Source: Hysterangium stoloniferum (taxonomy: Eukaryota; Basidiomycota; Agaricomycetes; Hysterangiales; Hysterangiaceae). From it: 64,000 bases of DNA. This document shows positions 33,009-45,528 of the stretch, piece after piece. A model generated the notes under the pieces. It was given only the letters and a program-made list of their open reading frames with translations, did not search any database and had not been told where the DNA came from. Location: the NCBI GenBank assembly GCA_015178975.1, contig WHVD01000023.1:124001-188000 (forward strand), in the 5' to 3' direction. The stretch's first letter is position 1, and every line of letters starts with the position of its first letter. The translations under genes were made by a program, and so were the position numbers.

Positions 33009-34387
33009 TCACCTTCCAGGTGATATCCCGAGGTGAAGTGTAGTTTCATGTCGAGGGCTTTTCCGAGGGCCTGGAAGAAATGGGAGACGAACTTGGAGCC
33101 TCGATCGGAAGTTACGTGAGATGGAACTCCGTGTTTGGAAAATACGTGAATAATGAAAAGTTCCGCTAATTGTAAGGACGTGATTGTATCATGAGTGGGT
33201 ATGAAAATGCCTTGTATCGAGAATCGGTCCACAACAACTAGAATGGATGTAAAGCCTTCGGAAGTCGGGAGTTGTTCGATAAAATCCATGGAAATTGAAT
33301 TCCAAGGTTTTTCTGGTATCGGGAGTTGCTTGAGAAGGCCGTACGGCTTATGCCTCTGGGTTTTGGAGCGTAAGCAGGTGGTGCATGACTTACAGAACTG
33401 AGTTACGAAATCTCGGAGGTTGGGCCAAGTATATTCTCTACGGATTAAACCAAGAGTATTGTTGATGCCGTAATGTCCAGAGATTGGATGATCGTGTTTA
33501 TACTGAAGTACGCAGAGTCGAAGATTGTCGGAATCTGGAACGTAGATACGTCCATCGAGACGGATAAAACCTTGAGAGTCTTGTGACCATCGGGGTTGGT
33601 CGGGATTGTCGGGAATGTCTAAATGTGGCTTGAGGGCCGGGTCGGAAGTGAGTGCGGAAAGGATATCTTGATGTAATTGCTCAATGTCCATAATCATGAC
33701 GCTACGCATAATTGGATAGTAAAGGGAAGTTGCTCGGATAGATGCGGAAAGTTGTTGCATTGTAAAAACCGGTTTCAAGTTATGCAGATTAACAACAGTG
33801 TAGTTACTTTCCCCCTCTTTAGGATAGATGTCCCATCATCGAGTCATGGCATCTGGCTTTCCACCAAGACGTCCGGGTCGGAAACGGATAATCATGTTGA
33901 AAGCGGAAAGGAATTCAGACCAACGGGCCTGCCGGCAGGTTAAAAGTTTAGTGGTAGAAAAATATTCGAGATTTTTGTGATCGGTAACAACGTCAACGGG
34001 AGTTGCAGAACCTTCGAGATAATGGCGCCAATGTTTGAAAGCTTCAAAAATAGCCAAAAGTTCCTTATCATGAATGTCGTAATTGAGTTCGGATACTGAA
34101 AGTGTCCAAGAAAGGAATGCGACCGGATGAATTTCACCGTCAGAATCTTGAATGGAAAGGATCGCGGCAATTGCATAATCGGAAGCATCGGTTTCCACAA
34201 TAATCGGAACATCAGGTTTCCAATGGGAAAGGATCGGGGCAGAAGTGAAAGCATTTTTTAAAGTCTGGAAGGCGGAGCGGCATTTATCGTCAAAAACCCA
34301 TGGTTGAGTTTTACGGGTAAGACAAGTGAGCGGTACTGTAATATCCGAGTAATTCCGAATAAAACGATGGTAAAAGTTGGCGAAACC
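33009..34387 (-). pseudogene. Element B RNase H and integrase N-terminal part
   Basis: One minus-strand frame, in phase with the RT, broken by a TAA at 34388 and a TGA at 33836. It contains RNase H (VETDASDYAIAAILS, DKELLAIFEAFKHWRHYLEG, TDHKNLEYF), then the integrase H2C2 domain (GHYGINNTLGLIRREYTWPNL, C-x2-C). The first catalytic Asp is in ISMDFIEQLP and the second in VTSDRGSKFVSHF. It runs to YHLEGDG, where LTR A cuts it. Apart from these stops the domains look complete. Confidence 0.87.
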
Positions 34388-35482
34388 TTAAAATGATTGA
34401 ATGTCCTTGACCTTCCGTGGTTTGGGCCAGTCACAGACAACTTGAACCTTGGTTTCATCCATACGGAGACCATCAGGGCCGATGATGAAACCTAAGTATT
34501 CAATAGAATCCATGTCGAAATAACATTTTTTACCGTTGGCGAAAAGACTGTTTTTACGGAGTCTTCGGAAGACTTCACGGACCTGTTCATCGTGAAGAGC
34601 GGGATCCTCGGAAAATACCAAAATGTCGTCCAAATAGACTATAACACATACGTCAAGCATGTCGGAAAATATATCATTAACAAAACGTTGAAAAGCGGAA
34701 GGGGCGTTGGTAAGGCCGAATGGCATAACCAACCATTCAAAGGATCCATAGTGAGTCCGAAAAGCAGTTTTCCATTCGTCGCCCTCGGCAATTCGGACCA
34801 AATGATAGGTGTGTTTGAGGTCTATTTTGGTATAAATCCGAGCTTTCCGTGGGGCATCGAGTAAATCGGTAACGAGTGGCAGTGGATACTTATCTTTCCG
34901 TGTGATGGAATTTAATCCTCTGAAATCGACACAGAGTCGAAGGGAGCCATCCTTTTTACGGACGAAAAGGACGGGTGCTCCATACGGAGACTTTGAGGGA
35001 CGGATAAAACCTATCGACAAATGTTCATCCAGGAACTCCCGAATAGACGAAAGTTCCGATTGGGATAATGGGTAAATAGGTCCTAGCGGAGGGTTTGAAC
35101 CGGGCTCAATATCGATTTTTAAGTCGTAGGGCCTATGTGGTGCAAGCCTGTCAGCTTTTTGCTTACTGAAAATGTCCGCGAAATCATGGTATTTTTCGGG
35201 AACTCCTTCCAGGTCGGCTTTTAGCTCAGATAATTCTGGAGTCGCAAAACGACCAGATGCTTCATCAACTTTTAAGCTGATTGAAAAACATTGCGAACCA
35301 TCCAGTTTACTCGCCCTAACAAATGCCGAAGCATTGATGAGAGAGATTTTTTGGAGGCTCGGAAGTTTCGGTAGAAGCCGGAGGTGCCATTGATGCCGAA
35401 AAGGCGTTGGCCGGAAAAGACGCTGCAGGAGGAACGGAAGTGTGGGGAGTCCGGAAAGTAATACTGCCCAATACCCAGTCAA
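34388..35482 (-). pseudogene. Element B reverse transcriptase
   Basis: This is the Ty3/gypsy RT. A 364-codon frame covers the connection after protease ([20 protein letters not shown]), fingers and palm ([20 protein letters not shown]), [20 protein letters not shown] with the first catalytic Asp, [13 protein letters not shown], and the catalytic [10 protein letters not shown]. It ends at a TAA within the QSF-GFANFYHRF motif, one codon change from open. A frameshift near 35350-35480 separates it from the protease frame. Confidence 0.92.
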
Positions 35483-35753
35483 TCAACGGATTATATCGGG
35501 TGAGCCAGTTGTATCCAAGAACTACCGAACAGCTAGAGTCCAACTGTGTTACGAAAAAGGTAACCGTCTGGGATGTTCCACAAGGGAACCGGATAGACAT
35601 GTCGCAGGCTTGAGTAATTGCCGTATTGCTAGTGCCGTCAAACAAACGTAAGGAAATTGTGGGAACAGAATGGAGTTTCAGATTATGTTTCATGGCAAAG
35701 GTGGTATCTACAAAACAGTGTGTGGAGCCGGAATCTATTAGAGCTCGGAACAC
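35316..35753 (-). pseudogene. Element B protease
   Basis: Retropepsin-like aspartic protease that would cleave Gag-Pol. [13 protein letters not shown] carries the catalytic Asp (DSG variant), followed by [11 protein letters not shown] and [17 protein letters not shown], the typical second half. The frame runs on past the domain in the wrong phase, so a frameshift to the RT frame lies near 35350-35480. It could have been a functional ribosomal shift, but the position is not one I recognise. Confidence 0.85.
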
Positions 35754-35893
35754 TAAATTTCCAAGAAAGTCAGAGACGGGTTTTACAAATAATGAATCGG
35801 GATTAGAGAGAGCGGACGCGTTGAGGCGGATAACCTCGGAAACACAGAGAGAGTCAATGCAACCCTCTGTCCGTGCAGATTCCGGAGGGTTGC

Positions 35894-37104
35894 TTACTCT
35901 TTTTTCGACTCCGTGGCGGGTTTTTCCTTAGACGTTGTAGTCGTAGTGGAAGTTGCCGCGCGAGCCTTGGAAGAGCTAGATTTAATGGTACAGTCGGAAA
36001 CCTTGTGTCCGCCTTTTCCACAGAAAAGGCAGAGGTCGTTGTCCATACGCCGTTGTTTCTCCTTCGGGGTGAGTTTACCGTCGGTACCCAACAAATGGGA
36101 AATGTCGGGTTTGTCGGAAGATGACTGTTTCTCCTTGTTGGATTTCTTGTCTTTCTTCCGGTTGGAATTTGATTTGCCAGTATTAGTGCCAGAGCCGGTA
36201 TTATTGCCTGAGTTGTTGCCGGAAGACTTGCTAGTCGACGCCTTGTTGTTCTGAGAACGTTCCATCGGGTTCTCTCGAGAAACCTCAGCTTTTCGTTCCC
36301 AATAACGGGCATTGGATGTTTGAGCTTTCATCCGCATGAGTTGGAGAGTTTTTGGCTTTCCATCTTTGCAGATTTCGTCTTTAAGGCGTGACGGAAGTCC
36401 CATATAGAAATGGTGCCTGAGGGCGGAATCGTCCCATCCACATCGTGCGGCGAGGGTATTGAACTTGACGAGATAATCGGAAACTCGTTGATTGTTCTTC
36501 ATCTTGAGCGTCATTAGTTCATTTTCTGCTTTGCCGGATTGATCGTAAGGTCCGAAATTAGTTTCCAGTTCTTCCACGAAAGCATCCCAGTCGTCGAGCC
36601 ATGCGGGTGTCTCGTCGGATATTCTGGATAGTCCGGGTTCGAACCAATCCTGAGTGGTATCCTTGAGATAAGAGAGTGCAAAATTGACTTTTCGGCATTG
36701 GGTCGATCACGGAAACTGAAACGGCATTGGAGAAGGAAATTCTTCAATTTTTTCGGATCTTTGCCGGTAAAAGGTTCGGGTTCTTTGACTCCGGTGCGGG
36801 ATGATTCTTTATTATCCTCAGCGGATTTCAAATAGTCAGCGAATTTCACAATGGAGTTGATAAACAACATTTCAGTCGGTTCGTCGGAAGATTTCTTTTT
36901 CGATGTCTCCGGCTGATCTTCTGCTTCGTTGTCGGAAGTGTGGGGAACATTGGGATCCTTTGTTACCTCGGTAACCTCCTCGGTAACTTCTTCGACTGAA
37001 GCTGATGGTGTCGGCTGAATTGGGGTTTCAGGTTGAGTGGTGTAAAGTTGCAATGGGGATTGAAGTTGGGATGGTCCTTCGGCAGCTTTGTGTTTGGGAC
37101 CCAT
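35894..37104 (-). pseudogene. Element B Gag, single frameshift
   Basis: It starts at the ATG at 37104, about 35 bp inside the 5' LTR. The first frame (37104 to about 36690) reads a Pro/Glu-rich N-terminus and the capsid start EPEPFTGKDPKKLKNFLLQC. The second frame (to 35894) continues NFALSYLKDTTQDWFEPG, the capsid helices, a Ser/Asn-rich linker and the zinc knuckle CLFCGKGGHKVSDC (C-x2-C-x4-H-x4-C). Loss of one T in the run at 36688-36692 (plus strand) explains the frame change. Confidence 0.87.
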
Positions 37105-37138
37105 GATGAGCGAGTCGCAGAGTTGAGATCTGATATAC

Positions 37139-37710
37139 TGTTAAGTGCCGTGTCGGGAACTTATTCCGGAACTATCGGGAAGTCACCGGAAGGTCGGGAA
37201 CAACTAGATAGGGTCAGGACGTCGGCTTCAGCTTATGTGCTGTGCCTCTACGCAAACGCTCAATGTCCTTAATTTCGGAGGTGAGACTTATGATGGGAGT
37301 TACGGATATTCAGAGTTCCAAAGAGTTCCGAATATCGAGCGTACAGAAAGACGGGAGAAGGAATAAGAAACTAAGTCGATATCAGATCTAAGGTAAAGTA
37401 CAAATTCGCGGAAACTAATATAAGTCTGCTCGTTATTGTACTACAAACTAAGACCATAATAAGACGGAAATGGAAATGTTCTTAAAACGGAAATACAATA
37501 AGACATATTAGGAAGGCAATATTCCGTAACAGGAATATAACAAACAAACGAGTGAATACTTGTCAACGGACAAATTACCAAATGCGGAACAAGGGAAGAA
37601 TGCGGATGATACGGTAACTATGATGTTCCGTAGTCGGAGGTCAAAAGTCGGAAGTCGGGGATCGGAAGTCGGGAGTCGGATATTGAAACATCCGGGAACG
37701 GGTCGTAACA
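37139..37710 (-). repeat. Element B 5' LTR
   Basis: 572 bp, same length as the left LTR. Differences from it are eight transitions, every one at a CpG in one of the two copies. The primer-binding region would be just left of 37139 (minus strand), but I cannot name the tRNA. Confidence 0.95.
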
Positions 37711-38052
37711 AGAGTTCAGTATACCTGATGTTCTGGATACCAAATACCACAATCCTTTAGAAGCCATTAGACTATCTTTTGAATCTGCTCATACTTCACA
37801 TATTTTCTGTGATAATATAATTCTATGGTCTATTGGAGGAGACTTTAGAAATAATATATATGGAAAATGTAAAGTATATTTCTCACTTTCCTTTAAGATC
37901 AAGTTACTATGCTCAGATACTCTCAAGAATAATGATATTGCACCTACAAATACTCCTTACTTTTCTTATAAAATTTCATTATCTGAGATACCAATCAAAA
38001 ATATAATAAAATTCCTAAGAGAAACCATTTGTGATGAAATTATATTACATGA
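37711..38052 (+). pseudogene. Gene X, fragment 2
   Basis: After the target duplication of element B the frame from 29504 continues without a shift (FSIPDVLDTKYHNPLEAIRL) for about 112 codons. It contains SHIFCDNIILWSIGG and KISLSEIPIKNIIKFLRE, and is cut at 38052 by LTR C3. Strongly AT-rich. No domain recognised. Confidence 0.7.
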
Positions 38053-38877
38053 TGTTAGGATACACACACAGGGTGGGTCTCTGGAGAAACCCGCAGGATA
38101 TCCGGTAGGACTTGGCTTCAGCCTTATAGGCTGTGCCCTCACTAGATCGTGTTGTCCAATTTTGAACAGGCAGACGGGAATCCTGGGGAGTCCGGGCAGG
38201 GTTCATGGGTCGTAGGTCATAGGTCGTAGGTCGGAGGTCGTGGGTCATGAGTCGAGAAAGTTGAGAGAGGTAGATGTGCCAGAGCCCATGGGCTCTGACT
38301 AGTGAGAGCGATGTGAATCAAGCAAGGGTTTAGAGTGAAAAATGGATTAGATTACTGGGGGGAATCTAAGCTAATTTTCTGACTGGATTGTATGTACAAC
38401 ATCTGCCAGTTTATATAGACTGTGGAGTGAATGACATACCAAATCCAGTAATGATGAAACAAAACTAACAAAACATAAAATGGGAATAATAAACACCAAG
38501 TTTGGTATTAGGAACGGGATGGAACGGAGCTGAGTCCAAATTGTGACAAAGCATAACCCATAATGGGAAACGGAGTGGGAGCGGAGTTCAAATCGTGACA
38601 GGTCATTTGACTAAAATGGGAACAGGGCTCAATTAGAGTGGTGATGGGATTCTGAGCGGGGTCTGGTGACTGATGCATGGGATGAAGATGGACATAGACA
38701 GAGATGGAGTCCGGGGGACATCTGGTGACTGATATGTGTCGTAATGAGGTTGAACGTAACAAGTCTTGATGTAGGGAGTCCAAGCGGGAATTCTTATAAA
38801 CAGACAATTGGTGCGTGTAGGGCGTGGTGGTGTACAGGTTAGTGCCTGGAGTCCAGTGGGATTGTCCGGTCGTAACA
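38053..38877 (+). repeat. Solo LTR, family C (C3), TSD CATGA
   Basis: TGTTAGGATACAC to GGTCGTAACA, flanked by CATGA at 38048-38052 and 38878-38882. It interrupts gene X. Confidence 0.93.
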
Positions 38878-39574
38878 CATGATATAGATATCTCCCAAGA
38901 TATGTATATCCTATGTTACTACTAGAAAAGATGTTCTTAAGCATATATTAAATCTTGGAATAAGAAAAGAAGATATTATAGATGATAGAAAAAAGGTTGG
39001 AGATAATTGTATATCCTTTTATAATGAAGATCATGTAAGATCAAAGTATATATCTAACAAATTTGTACAAATGCTAGAAAGCTGTGATGTGATGACTACT
39101 TTAGGATCTAGAATCCACAATTTATATGTTGATCCTACTGAGTCAATGTCACAATCACTAGAAAGATTAAAGGATGTGGGAATGACAAGGATTGAAGTTA
39201 TGTTTTGTGGTGACAAATTATTTTCAAAATCATGGTATATAGACAACTTTATTAATATTAGAAATAATTTTAATGGATGTAGAGTCTATAGAAGTTCCTT
39301 TGAAGAGCAGTGGAGAGCACTTGTAGATAGCATCTATTCCAAATCAACAATAATGGTTTACTTAAAAGATAGAAAGTTTTTTTCATATTGGCATTGGTGG
39401 AATTCTTTGACAGGAAAGATTAAAGGAGGTTTCCAAAAAAGTGTAAATGAAGAAGATATAATTTAATTAGTTTCTAACTACAGTTTTAATGGAAATACTA
39501 CCAAATTTGTTAGGGTTGATGATGGGATAACCATAGTAAAGGAATACAAAAGATCACAAAAGGGTATTACACTT
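38878..39574 (+). pseudogene. Gene X, fragment 3 (central part)
   Basis: It opens with DIDISQDMYIL in phase with fragment 2, then a 1-nt shift near 38910 leads into VTTRKDVLKHILNLGIRKED. The long stretch that follows (to 39466) includes LGSRIHNLYVDPTES, GMTRIEVMF, SFEEQWRALVDSI and SYWHWWNSLTGK. A TAA at 39464 is followed in phase by NYSFNG and GITIVKEYKRSQKGITL up to the insertion of element D. The D-x-D and later R-x-E motifs loosely recall plasmid-type replication initiators, but the evidence is weak and I do not assign a function. Confidence 0.65.
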
Positions 39575-40208
39575 TGTGAGAGGTATGGCGAAATATGCCC
39601 AGGAAATATAGTCTGGATAAGCCCATACTATATTCTCATTATTATTTCTTCTTTCTCTCTATTCTATTATACACTTATATTAGTTCGACGACCTATGTAT
39701 GCAGGACATTGACTCTTGTGGGCACATACATGCCAGACTCATGTATTCTAGTGCCCATAATTAGAACTCAGACACTTTTTACCCCGCAACCACTTTTTAC
39801 CCAGACACCCAGTTAGTGTCCCATAAGTTGTGATTGGGGTATCATCTTGACCGTTACAGATGGGCTTCAACCATCCACGCAATCAGAGTTTGAACTGTAC
39901 CAGTCGAAACTCCATCTATATATCAATCCGTGTGGACTACATCTGGACTACTCTATCATTCAACTCTCTTGTTACTCTTTTCTACACTCAAGCAGTCATT
40001 TGTAATCACACTTAACAGTCAATTCCCTTTATTTGTTTTAGCTCTCTACTTTACTTTAGATAGCTACTTCACTCAAACATATTGAACTAAGTAGTCAATA
40101 CCTGTTCGGCCCGTATTAGACTTAGACAGTCAATACATCTACGTGTCATACCTAAACAGTTGATATTCTTCATATATAGAACAGTTAGAACTTCCACCAC
40201 TCTTCACA
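39575..40208 (+). repeat. Element D 5' LTR
   Basis: TGTGAGAGGTATGG to CCACTCTTCACA, followed by GTGGTGATCTGGGCTGGACC, presumably containing the primer-binding site. Confidence 0.95.
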
Positions 40209-40284
40209 GTGGTGATCTGGGCTGGACCGCTCTTTCCCTACAAGGAAAACGTTACTCTATGACTATTAATTTCTAAGCACATAA

Positions 40285-42610
40285 ATGACCACTGGCAAGA
40301 ACCAAACACCAAGATCTTCAACAACCCTGAGTAGTTCAAAACCTCATCAAAGACCTGCAAGTCTGGAACCACCCCATAACGTCACCATGAGGAAGTCTTT
40401 GTTGACTTTTCAAAAACCAGTTCCTCCTGGAAGTTCCCCTGGAGCAGCAGCTGGACCATCAACGGATACTCCCCCAGGTCCACATGAGGAATGTCCATCA
40501 ACCAGGCAGTTGAGCACTCCTGGAGCTAATGCCGAGCCTACCCGTGCTCTCGAACCCATTCTCTCATTCCCACCTAGGCAGGTCATCCTCAAGCAATTCT
40601 TTGGGGGTCATATGGTTTACGCTGAGCCCATCAATTTGCAATGGGATATGTACTACACCGATCGAATCTCCACAGATCAGATTACTCCCTTCATGGAGGA
40701 GTACAATACAGATTACCCTTCTTTACCAGTGACTGTAGCGGTCTGGTTAGGTCGTTATCAGGCCATCTTATCGGTGCAGGACTTATTCACGCAACCAGGA
40801 ACTCTTGAGGATCTGACCTGCTCGATTCCTGAATGGCTGAGTGGGGTTACTTCTGTTATGGAAGGAGGAAGGATGATTTTTAAGCAGGAAGTGTTCTCTT
40901 TATTCCTCAAAGTGCTCTGTGCACACGATGATGCGTTGCAAATCCTTCACATCCTACTCAGTGGGGATCACATCGTGCCCAAGGTTGACTACCAGTATAT
41001 ATACATCTGGATGTTGGAGGAATCTCTTAACGGGGTCACTCGAAATTCATCGTTCACGTATTTTACTCTAAGGGGTTGGTTGAGGCAAAATCAGAGGAGA
41101 CTCGATAAGATGGTTTTGGAAGTGCTCTACCCTTATAATAACTCAATCCAAGTGCCCAATTTGCCCATCTCCACAACTAGTTCATTTGTTCATAACCTAA
41201 ATGGGTCTCCCAACACTCATTTCCTTCATTCGCTCAATTGTCCCGTTATTTTGCAAGACTTCCCATTGGATATGAGGTTGCAGGTTGCAGACTGTCTTCA
41301 GGAAAAGGGGATGGAAATCTGCACTCCCTTCCACCAACCTCAGCCGCGTCAGCCTTTTAATAAAATCAAAATTGAGAGAGAAATCTCGAAGGAACCCAGC
41401 CCCACACCCCACCAGGGGATTCATCGCTCTCGCATCATGTTCATACAAATTCCAGATAATCCTAACTTTGGTGATGAACTACTCACGACTAGGAATTGAT
41501 CAGTCGCCAACAGGGGTCGACTGTCCTTCTCTACCACATTCACCGAGGGCATAGCTGGTCAGGTTGCTGGTCGAGGATCTCTGAATCCAGACGATCCCTG
41601 CCATTCCCTGCTGATCTCCTCAAATCCCTTTCTGCCACCAGGAGGACCCCCTAGCAGTTCATTTGGGAGCTCTAGTAGTTCAGACTATGGAGGGAATTCG
41701 GGAGGTGGGGGGTGTCATGGTGGAGTACATAACTCTCCCTTTCAAACTCTGATGCAGCCTCGAGCCAGTGCACCTATCGATGACTTACCTAAGGATAAAA
41801 AGATCTCTCTTAACACCAATGACATCAAGATAAAATGGTCTGACCTTCCTGAATACGATGGAACTCAATCCAAAGCCTTGGACTACATCATAGATATCAT
41901 GAGTCTCTTGGAGATCTCAGACTCCATGAGCACGTTGTTAGGAGTCGCTCTGCCAAGATGACTCACCGGCAATGCCAAGATCTGGTGGAGCACTCTAGAC
42001 TGTGAACATCGCACTGAATTCAGTCGATCTCATGGATTGTTCCTTTGGGGTATCATAGAGGGATTACTTGGAACTCATTGGTGCGAATCCTTAGCCTTAG
42101 AATGGGAAGCCATGAAATTTCGACAAGTCAGCCACGATCGTGAGACACCTGTTCACTATATTCAATGGAGAATTAAGCTTTATTGATTCTTGTATGGCTT
42201 CCACCAAAATCGAAAAGATGAAACGTGCAGACTCATCCTCACACTACCCATGGAATGGCTTTACCTTCTACAAGGACAACCCATTGACGACATCATGAGC
42301 TTACAGACTTATGCTAACAATCTGCAAGAGGCTCTGATTAATGCTTGGGTCCAAACACATTGAGAGCATTATCGGTTTCAGAAGCCCAGAGTCATGATCA
42401 CCGAGCAGGAAGAATCAGATCTCTGGCATGAAGAAGAGCACCCCAGGGGAATCGATTCCACTAAACCACCCCTAGGAGATCCAACACAAAACAGGGTAAG
42501 AAACATGGCAAGTTCTTTTTCAAACGAAGTGACAAGAAAAGCGTCACTAAACCCCCGAAGGACTGCTGGATCTGTGGGAGCTTAGAGCATTTTAAGATTG
42601 ACTGCCCGCA
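40285..42610 (+). pseudogene. Element D Gag, with zinc knuckle
   Basis: The first 404 codons (40285-41499) are open and carry a Pro-rich N-terminus, FPPRQVILKQFFGGHMVYAE, WDMYYTDRIS and WLGRYQAILS. After a frame change the capsid core continues at 41752-42360 (LPEYDGTQSKALDYI, WEAMKF, HYIQWRIKLY) and is interrupted by several TGA codons. The CCHC knuckle CWICGSLEHFKIDC is at about 42565-42606. The 404-codon N-terminal frame is unusually long for gypsy Gag and is conserved in the copy at 24304. Confidence 0.8.
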
Positions 42611-42620
42611 TGCTGGTAAG

Positions 42621-43184
42621 ATGTCGCACTATGTCTCTATTAACAAATGCTCCACGCAGAACCCAACCGAGGAGGTGGAGGATCAGAGGGCTTATGAAAC
42701 AGTTTATGGATTAAGCATACAGGGACAAGTACATAACGTTGATGAGGAATTGATTTTCATTTCTGTCTACCTTCCTCAATCAGAGGATGACATTGTTTTA
42801 GATGCAAGTTCATCCCCAAATGAGACTGAAGCATCGCAAGTCTATGTTTCTATATCAGACTGTGATTTCCTTGAGAAAGGAGACTGGCTAGATGCTCATC
42901 GTCAGAACCGGAAAGGTCTGACTGAGACGGGAGCCTTATTGCGATCTAAACCTCCTACCATTGAGGAAATCGTCAACGAGGAAGTATTTGCAAACTGATC
43001 TAAAGAAATAAGTCAGACCTATGTTATAGAAGACCCCTCTGAGTTAGAGGGATCGGAGGAGGAGAACTTCCCCTTCGACCAAGGGCAGTTACCCAACCTA
43101 ATTCCTTGTGACGAATCGGATTCTGAAGCAGACGGCTTTGTTCCGAATGTACCTAACAGTAGACCTGTCAGGAGGGATGTCAAA
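42621..43184 (+). pseudogene. Element D Gag-protease linker
   Basis: An open but short frame (42621-42998), rich in Asp/Glu, between the zinc knuckle and the protease, ended by a TGA. No domain recognised; it is probably the linker of the Gag-Pol polyprotein. Confidence 0.5.
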
Positions 43185-44136
43185 GTGGCTGTAAGAAAGG
43201 AAAGCAAAAGACCCAGGGTCCAATACCGTCGATCCAGTCGGCTTATGAAAGAGGATTTGACCATTATCTACTGCAGAAGGGATCCCCTGGGTGGATACTC
43301 CAGTATTGGGATTTCAGCATTACACATCTATGGATGCGTAGGGGACTCTGAAGCCTCTAATCCTATTAAAATCAGGTTGGACGCCGGAGCCGATCTTTCC
43401 TTAATTTCGGAGGATTTCTATAAGGAACTAGTGGACCGCCCCAAGCTCAAGCAAGGACTCAAATTATGCCTCATACAGCTTACCGGTAATGCTAAGGTCT
43501 TAGGATATATTAATATCCCCATTTACCTTGAGGATGACACTGGTATGCTCCTTAAATTTACCACCGAAATGCATGTTGTCTGAGGCATGACTGTCCCCAT
43601 TCTTCTCGGTGAGGACTTTCATGTGAACTATGAAATCGGAACACTACGAGACCAGCCATTGGGCTCTAGATTGATTCTGCCAGGGAGGGCATACTGAAAG
43701 AGTCGCACGGGCCCTACAGGATTGTACTATAGAGCCGGAATCAGCTCGACTAGTACCAGTTTTTGTTGGTGATCTTATTGGTGACCAATGGATAATTGAG
43801 GGAGTTGTGCTGCAGAATGACGATGGGAGTATACTAGCCGCTCCCACCACTGCTATCTCTAGGGAACGTGTCACGATACCTCTCGCTAACCCCTCTCTGA
43901 CACCAAGAATCATTCAATGAGGGGAAACCATTGGATTAATTCACGATGCAAATGAATGGGCCCAGACGCCTAGATCTTCAACTGAGAAAGCATCAATGCA
44001 GTCAATGGCAACCAAGATCACTCACCTCATGGAGAGCCTATCGAGAATAGAAGAGGAGTGTGCCCTTAATCCTTAACCTTCTGGACAGCCCCCAGAATGG
44101 GAACTCGCAGATGATTTTGACCCAGCAGGCCCTAAA
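43185..44136 (+). pseudogene. Element D protease and downstream linker
   Basis: The protease reads GGYSSIGISALHIYG, then KIRLDAGADLSLISEDFY, where the catalytic DTG of the sister copy in element E (MDTGADLSLI) is DAG. IPIYLEDDTGMLLKF follows, then a TGA where element E has an Arg codon. The linker to the RT has further TGA stops and at least one frameshift (43690-44137). Confidence 0.82.
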
Positions 44137-45528
44137 ATGTCAGAAGTCGCCACCACGGAAACATTTCAAGTGGAGGACCTACATAAGTTGGTCAATTTAG
44201 GACCTGACATTCCTGCTGACATCTCCTCCCTCCTAGAGTCGGTACTGACTAAGAATGTTCAAGCCTTTGGAGTAGATGGGTGTTTAGGACAAGTAGACGT
44301 CAAAGTCAAAGTCCCATTGAAAGAAGGTGCACAACCTATTTTGATGTCAATGTTTCCAACTTCCCCAGCCAATAGGAAGGTCATCGATGAACAAATGGAT
44401 ACTTGGTTTCAACAGGGAGTAATCAAACCGTCCAAAGGTCCTTGGGGGGTGCCAGCCTTCATCATCTATTGTAATGGGAAACTGAGAGTGGTGATTGACT
44501 ATAGAAAATTGAATAGCCTAACAGTTCCTGATGAATTCCTGTTGCCACACCAGTCCGAAATCATGCAAGCACTTTCAGAGTCCAACATCCTGTCTTCCTT
44601 TGATGCATTAGCTGGCTTTACCCAACTCGAAATGTTAGAAGAAGATAAACCAAAGACCGCTTTCAGATCCCATTGAGGACTCTGGCAATTCAGGTGAATG
44701 CCCTTTGGACTTCATAATGGACCCTCTATAATCCAGAGAGTTATGCAAACTGTACTTGCACCTTACCTATGGATATTCTGTCTCATTTATATTGACGACA
44801 TCGTGATCTTTTCTAAGACATGGGACGATCATTTAGAGCATCTAGATCAGGTTTTACAAGCCATAATTGCAGTGGGAATCACTCTCTCACCCAAAAAATG
44901 CTACGTTGGGTATAACTCAATTCTATTACTAGGTCATAAGGTGTCTAGACTTGGTTTTTCAACCCACCAAGAGAAGGTTGCTGCCATACTGGAACTAGCT
45001 ACACCTTCCAAGATAGCAGATCTTCAACGCTTCCTAGGGATGGTTCTGTACTTTTCAGCTTACATACCATTTTATTCCTGGACAGTTGCTCCGCTCTTTA
45101 ACCTCTTAAAGAAAGGAGTCCGTTGGACTTGGGATTCAGAACACACCTGAGCTTTTGAAGACATCAAGGTTGCATTGAGCTCTGCTCCAGTACTTGGACA
45201 CCCTGCTAGTGGCATGCCTTTTCGGTTATACACAGACACTTCGGACTTCACACTGGGATGTTGTCTTCAGCAAATGAAGAAAATGATGCTCAGGGATCTA
45301 AAGGACACTAAAATCTATGCCCAAGCAAGATCAGCCTTCAATCATCTCAAGATGTGCCCACATTCGTTACTCATTATAAAACCAAAGAGCCGGAATTCAC
45401 TTGGGCAGATTCCTGGGCCTCAGATTTTGATGACACCAGTGTCACGGTTGAGTGCATCATTGTATATTGGAGCTCCACACTCAAGAAAGTGGAATGTAAT
45501 TATTCAGCCACAGAGTGAGAAGTGTTAG
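44137..45528 (+). pseudogene. Element D reverse transcriptase and start of RNase H
   Basis: One frame interrupted only by TGA codons at 44674, 44695 and 45148. It contains PANRKVIDEQMDTWFQQGVI, GVPAFIIYCNGKLRVVIDYR, SSFDALAGFTQLEM with the first catalytic Asp, MPFGLHNGPS, the catalytic IYIDDIVIFSK, and LQRFLGMVLYFSAYIP. RNase H begins with LYTDTSDFTLGCCLQQ. Each TGA aligns with an Arg codon (SHRGLWQF, KRMPFG, HVRSYED) in element E. Confidence 0.9.

Larger units (their letters stand above)
29505..37710 (-). mobile_element. Full-length Ty3/gypsy chromovirus, element B, TSD AGAGT
   Basis: The 8206-bp element has LTRs of exactly 572 bp at each end (29505-30076 and 37139-37710) and perfect AGAGT duplications (29500-29504 and 37711-37715). 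Gag-Pol runs on the minus strand, so the right LTR is the 5' LTR. A purine tract with GGGGGG lies just inside the left (3') LTR at 30080-30086. Gene order is Gag, protease, RT, RNase H, integrase, chromodomain, then an antisense spliced gene before the 3' LTR. The LTRs differ at eight positions, about 1.4 percent. A solo LTR A is nested in the integrase. Confidence 0.95.
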
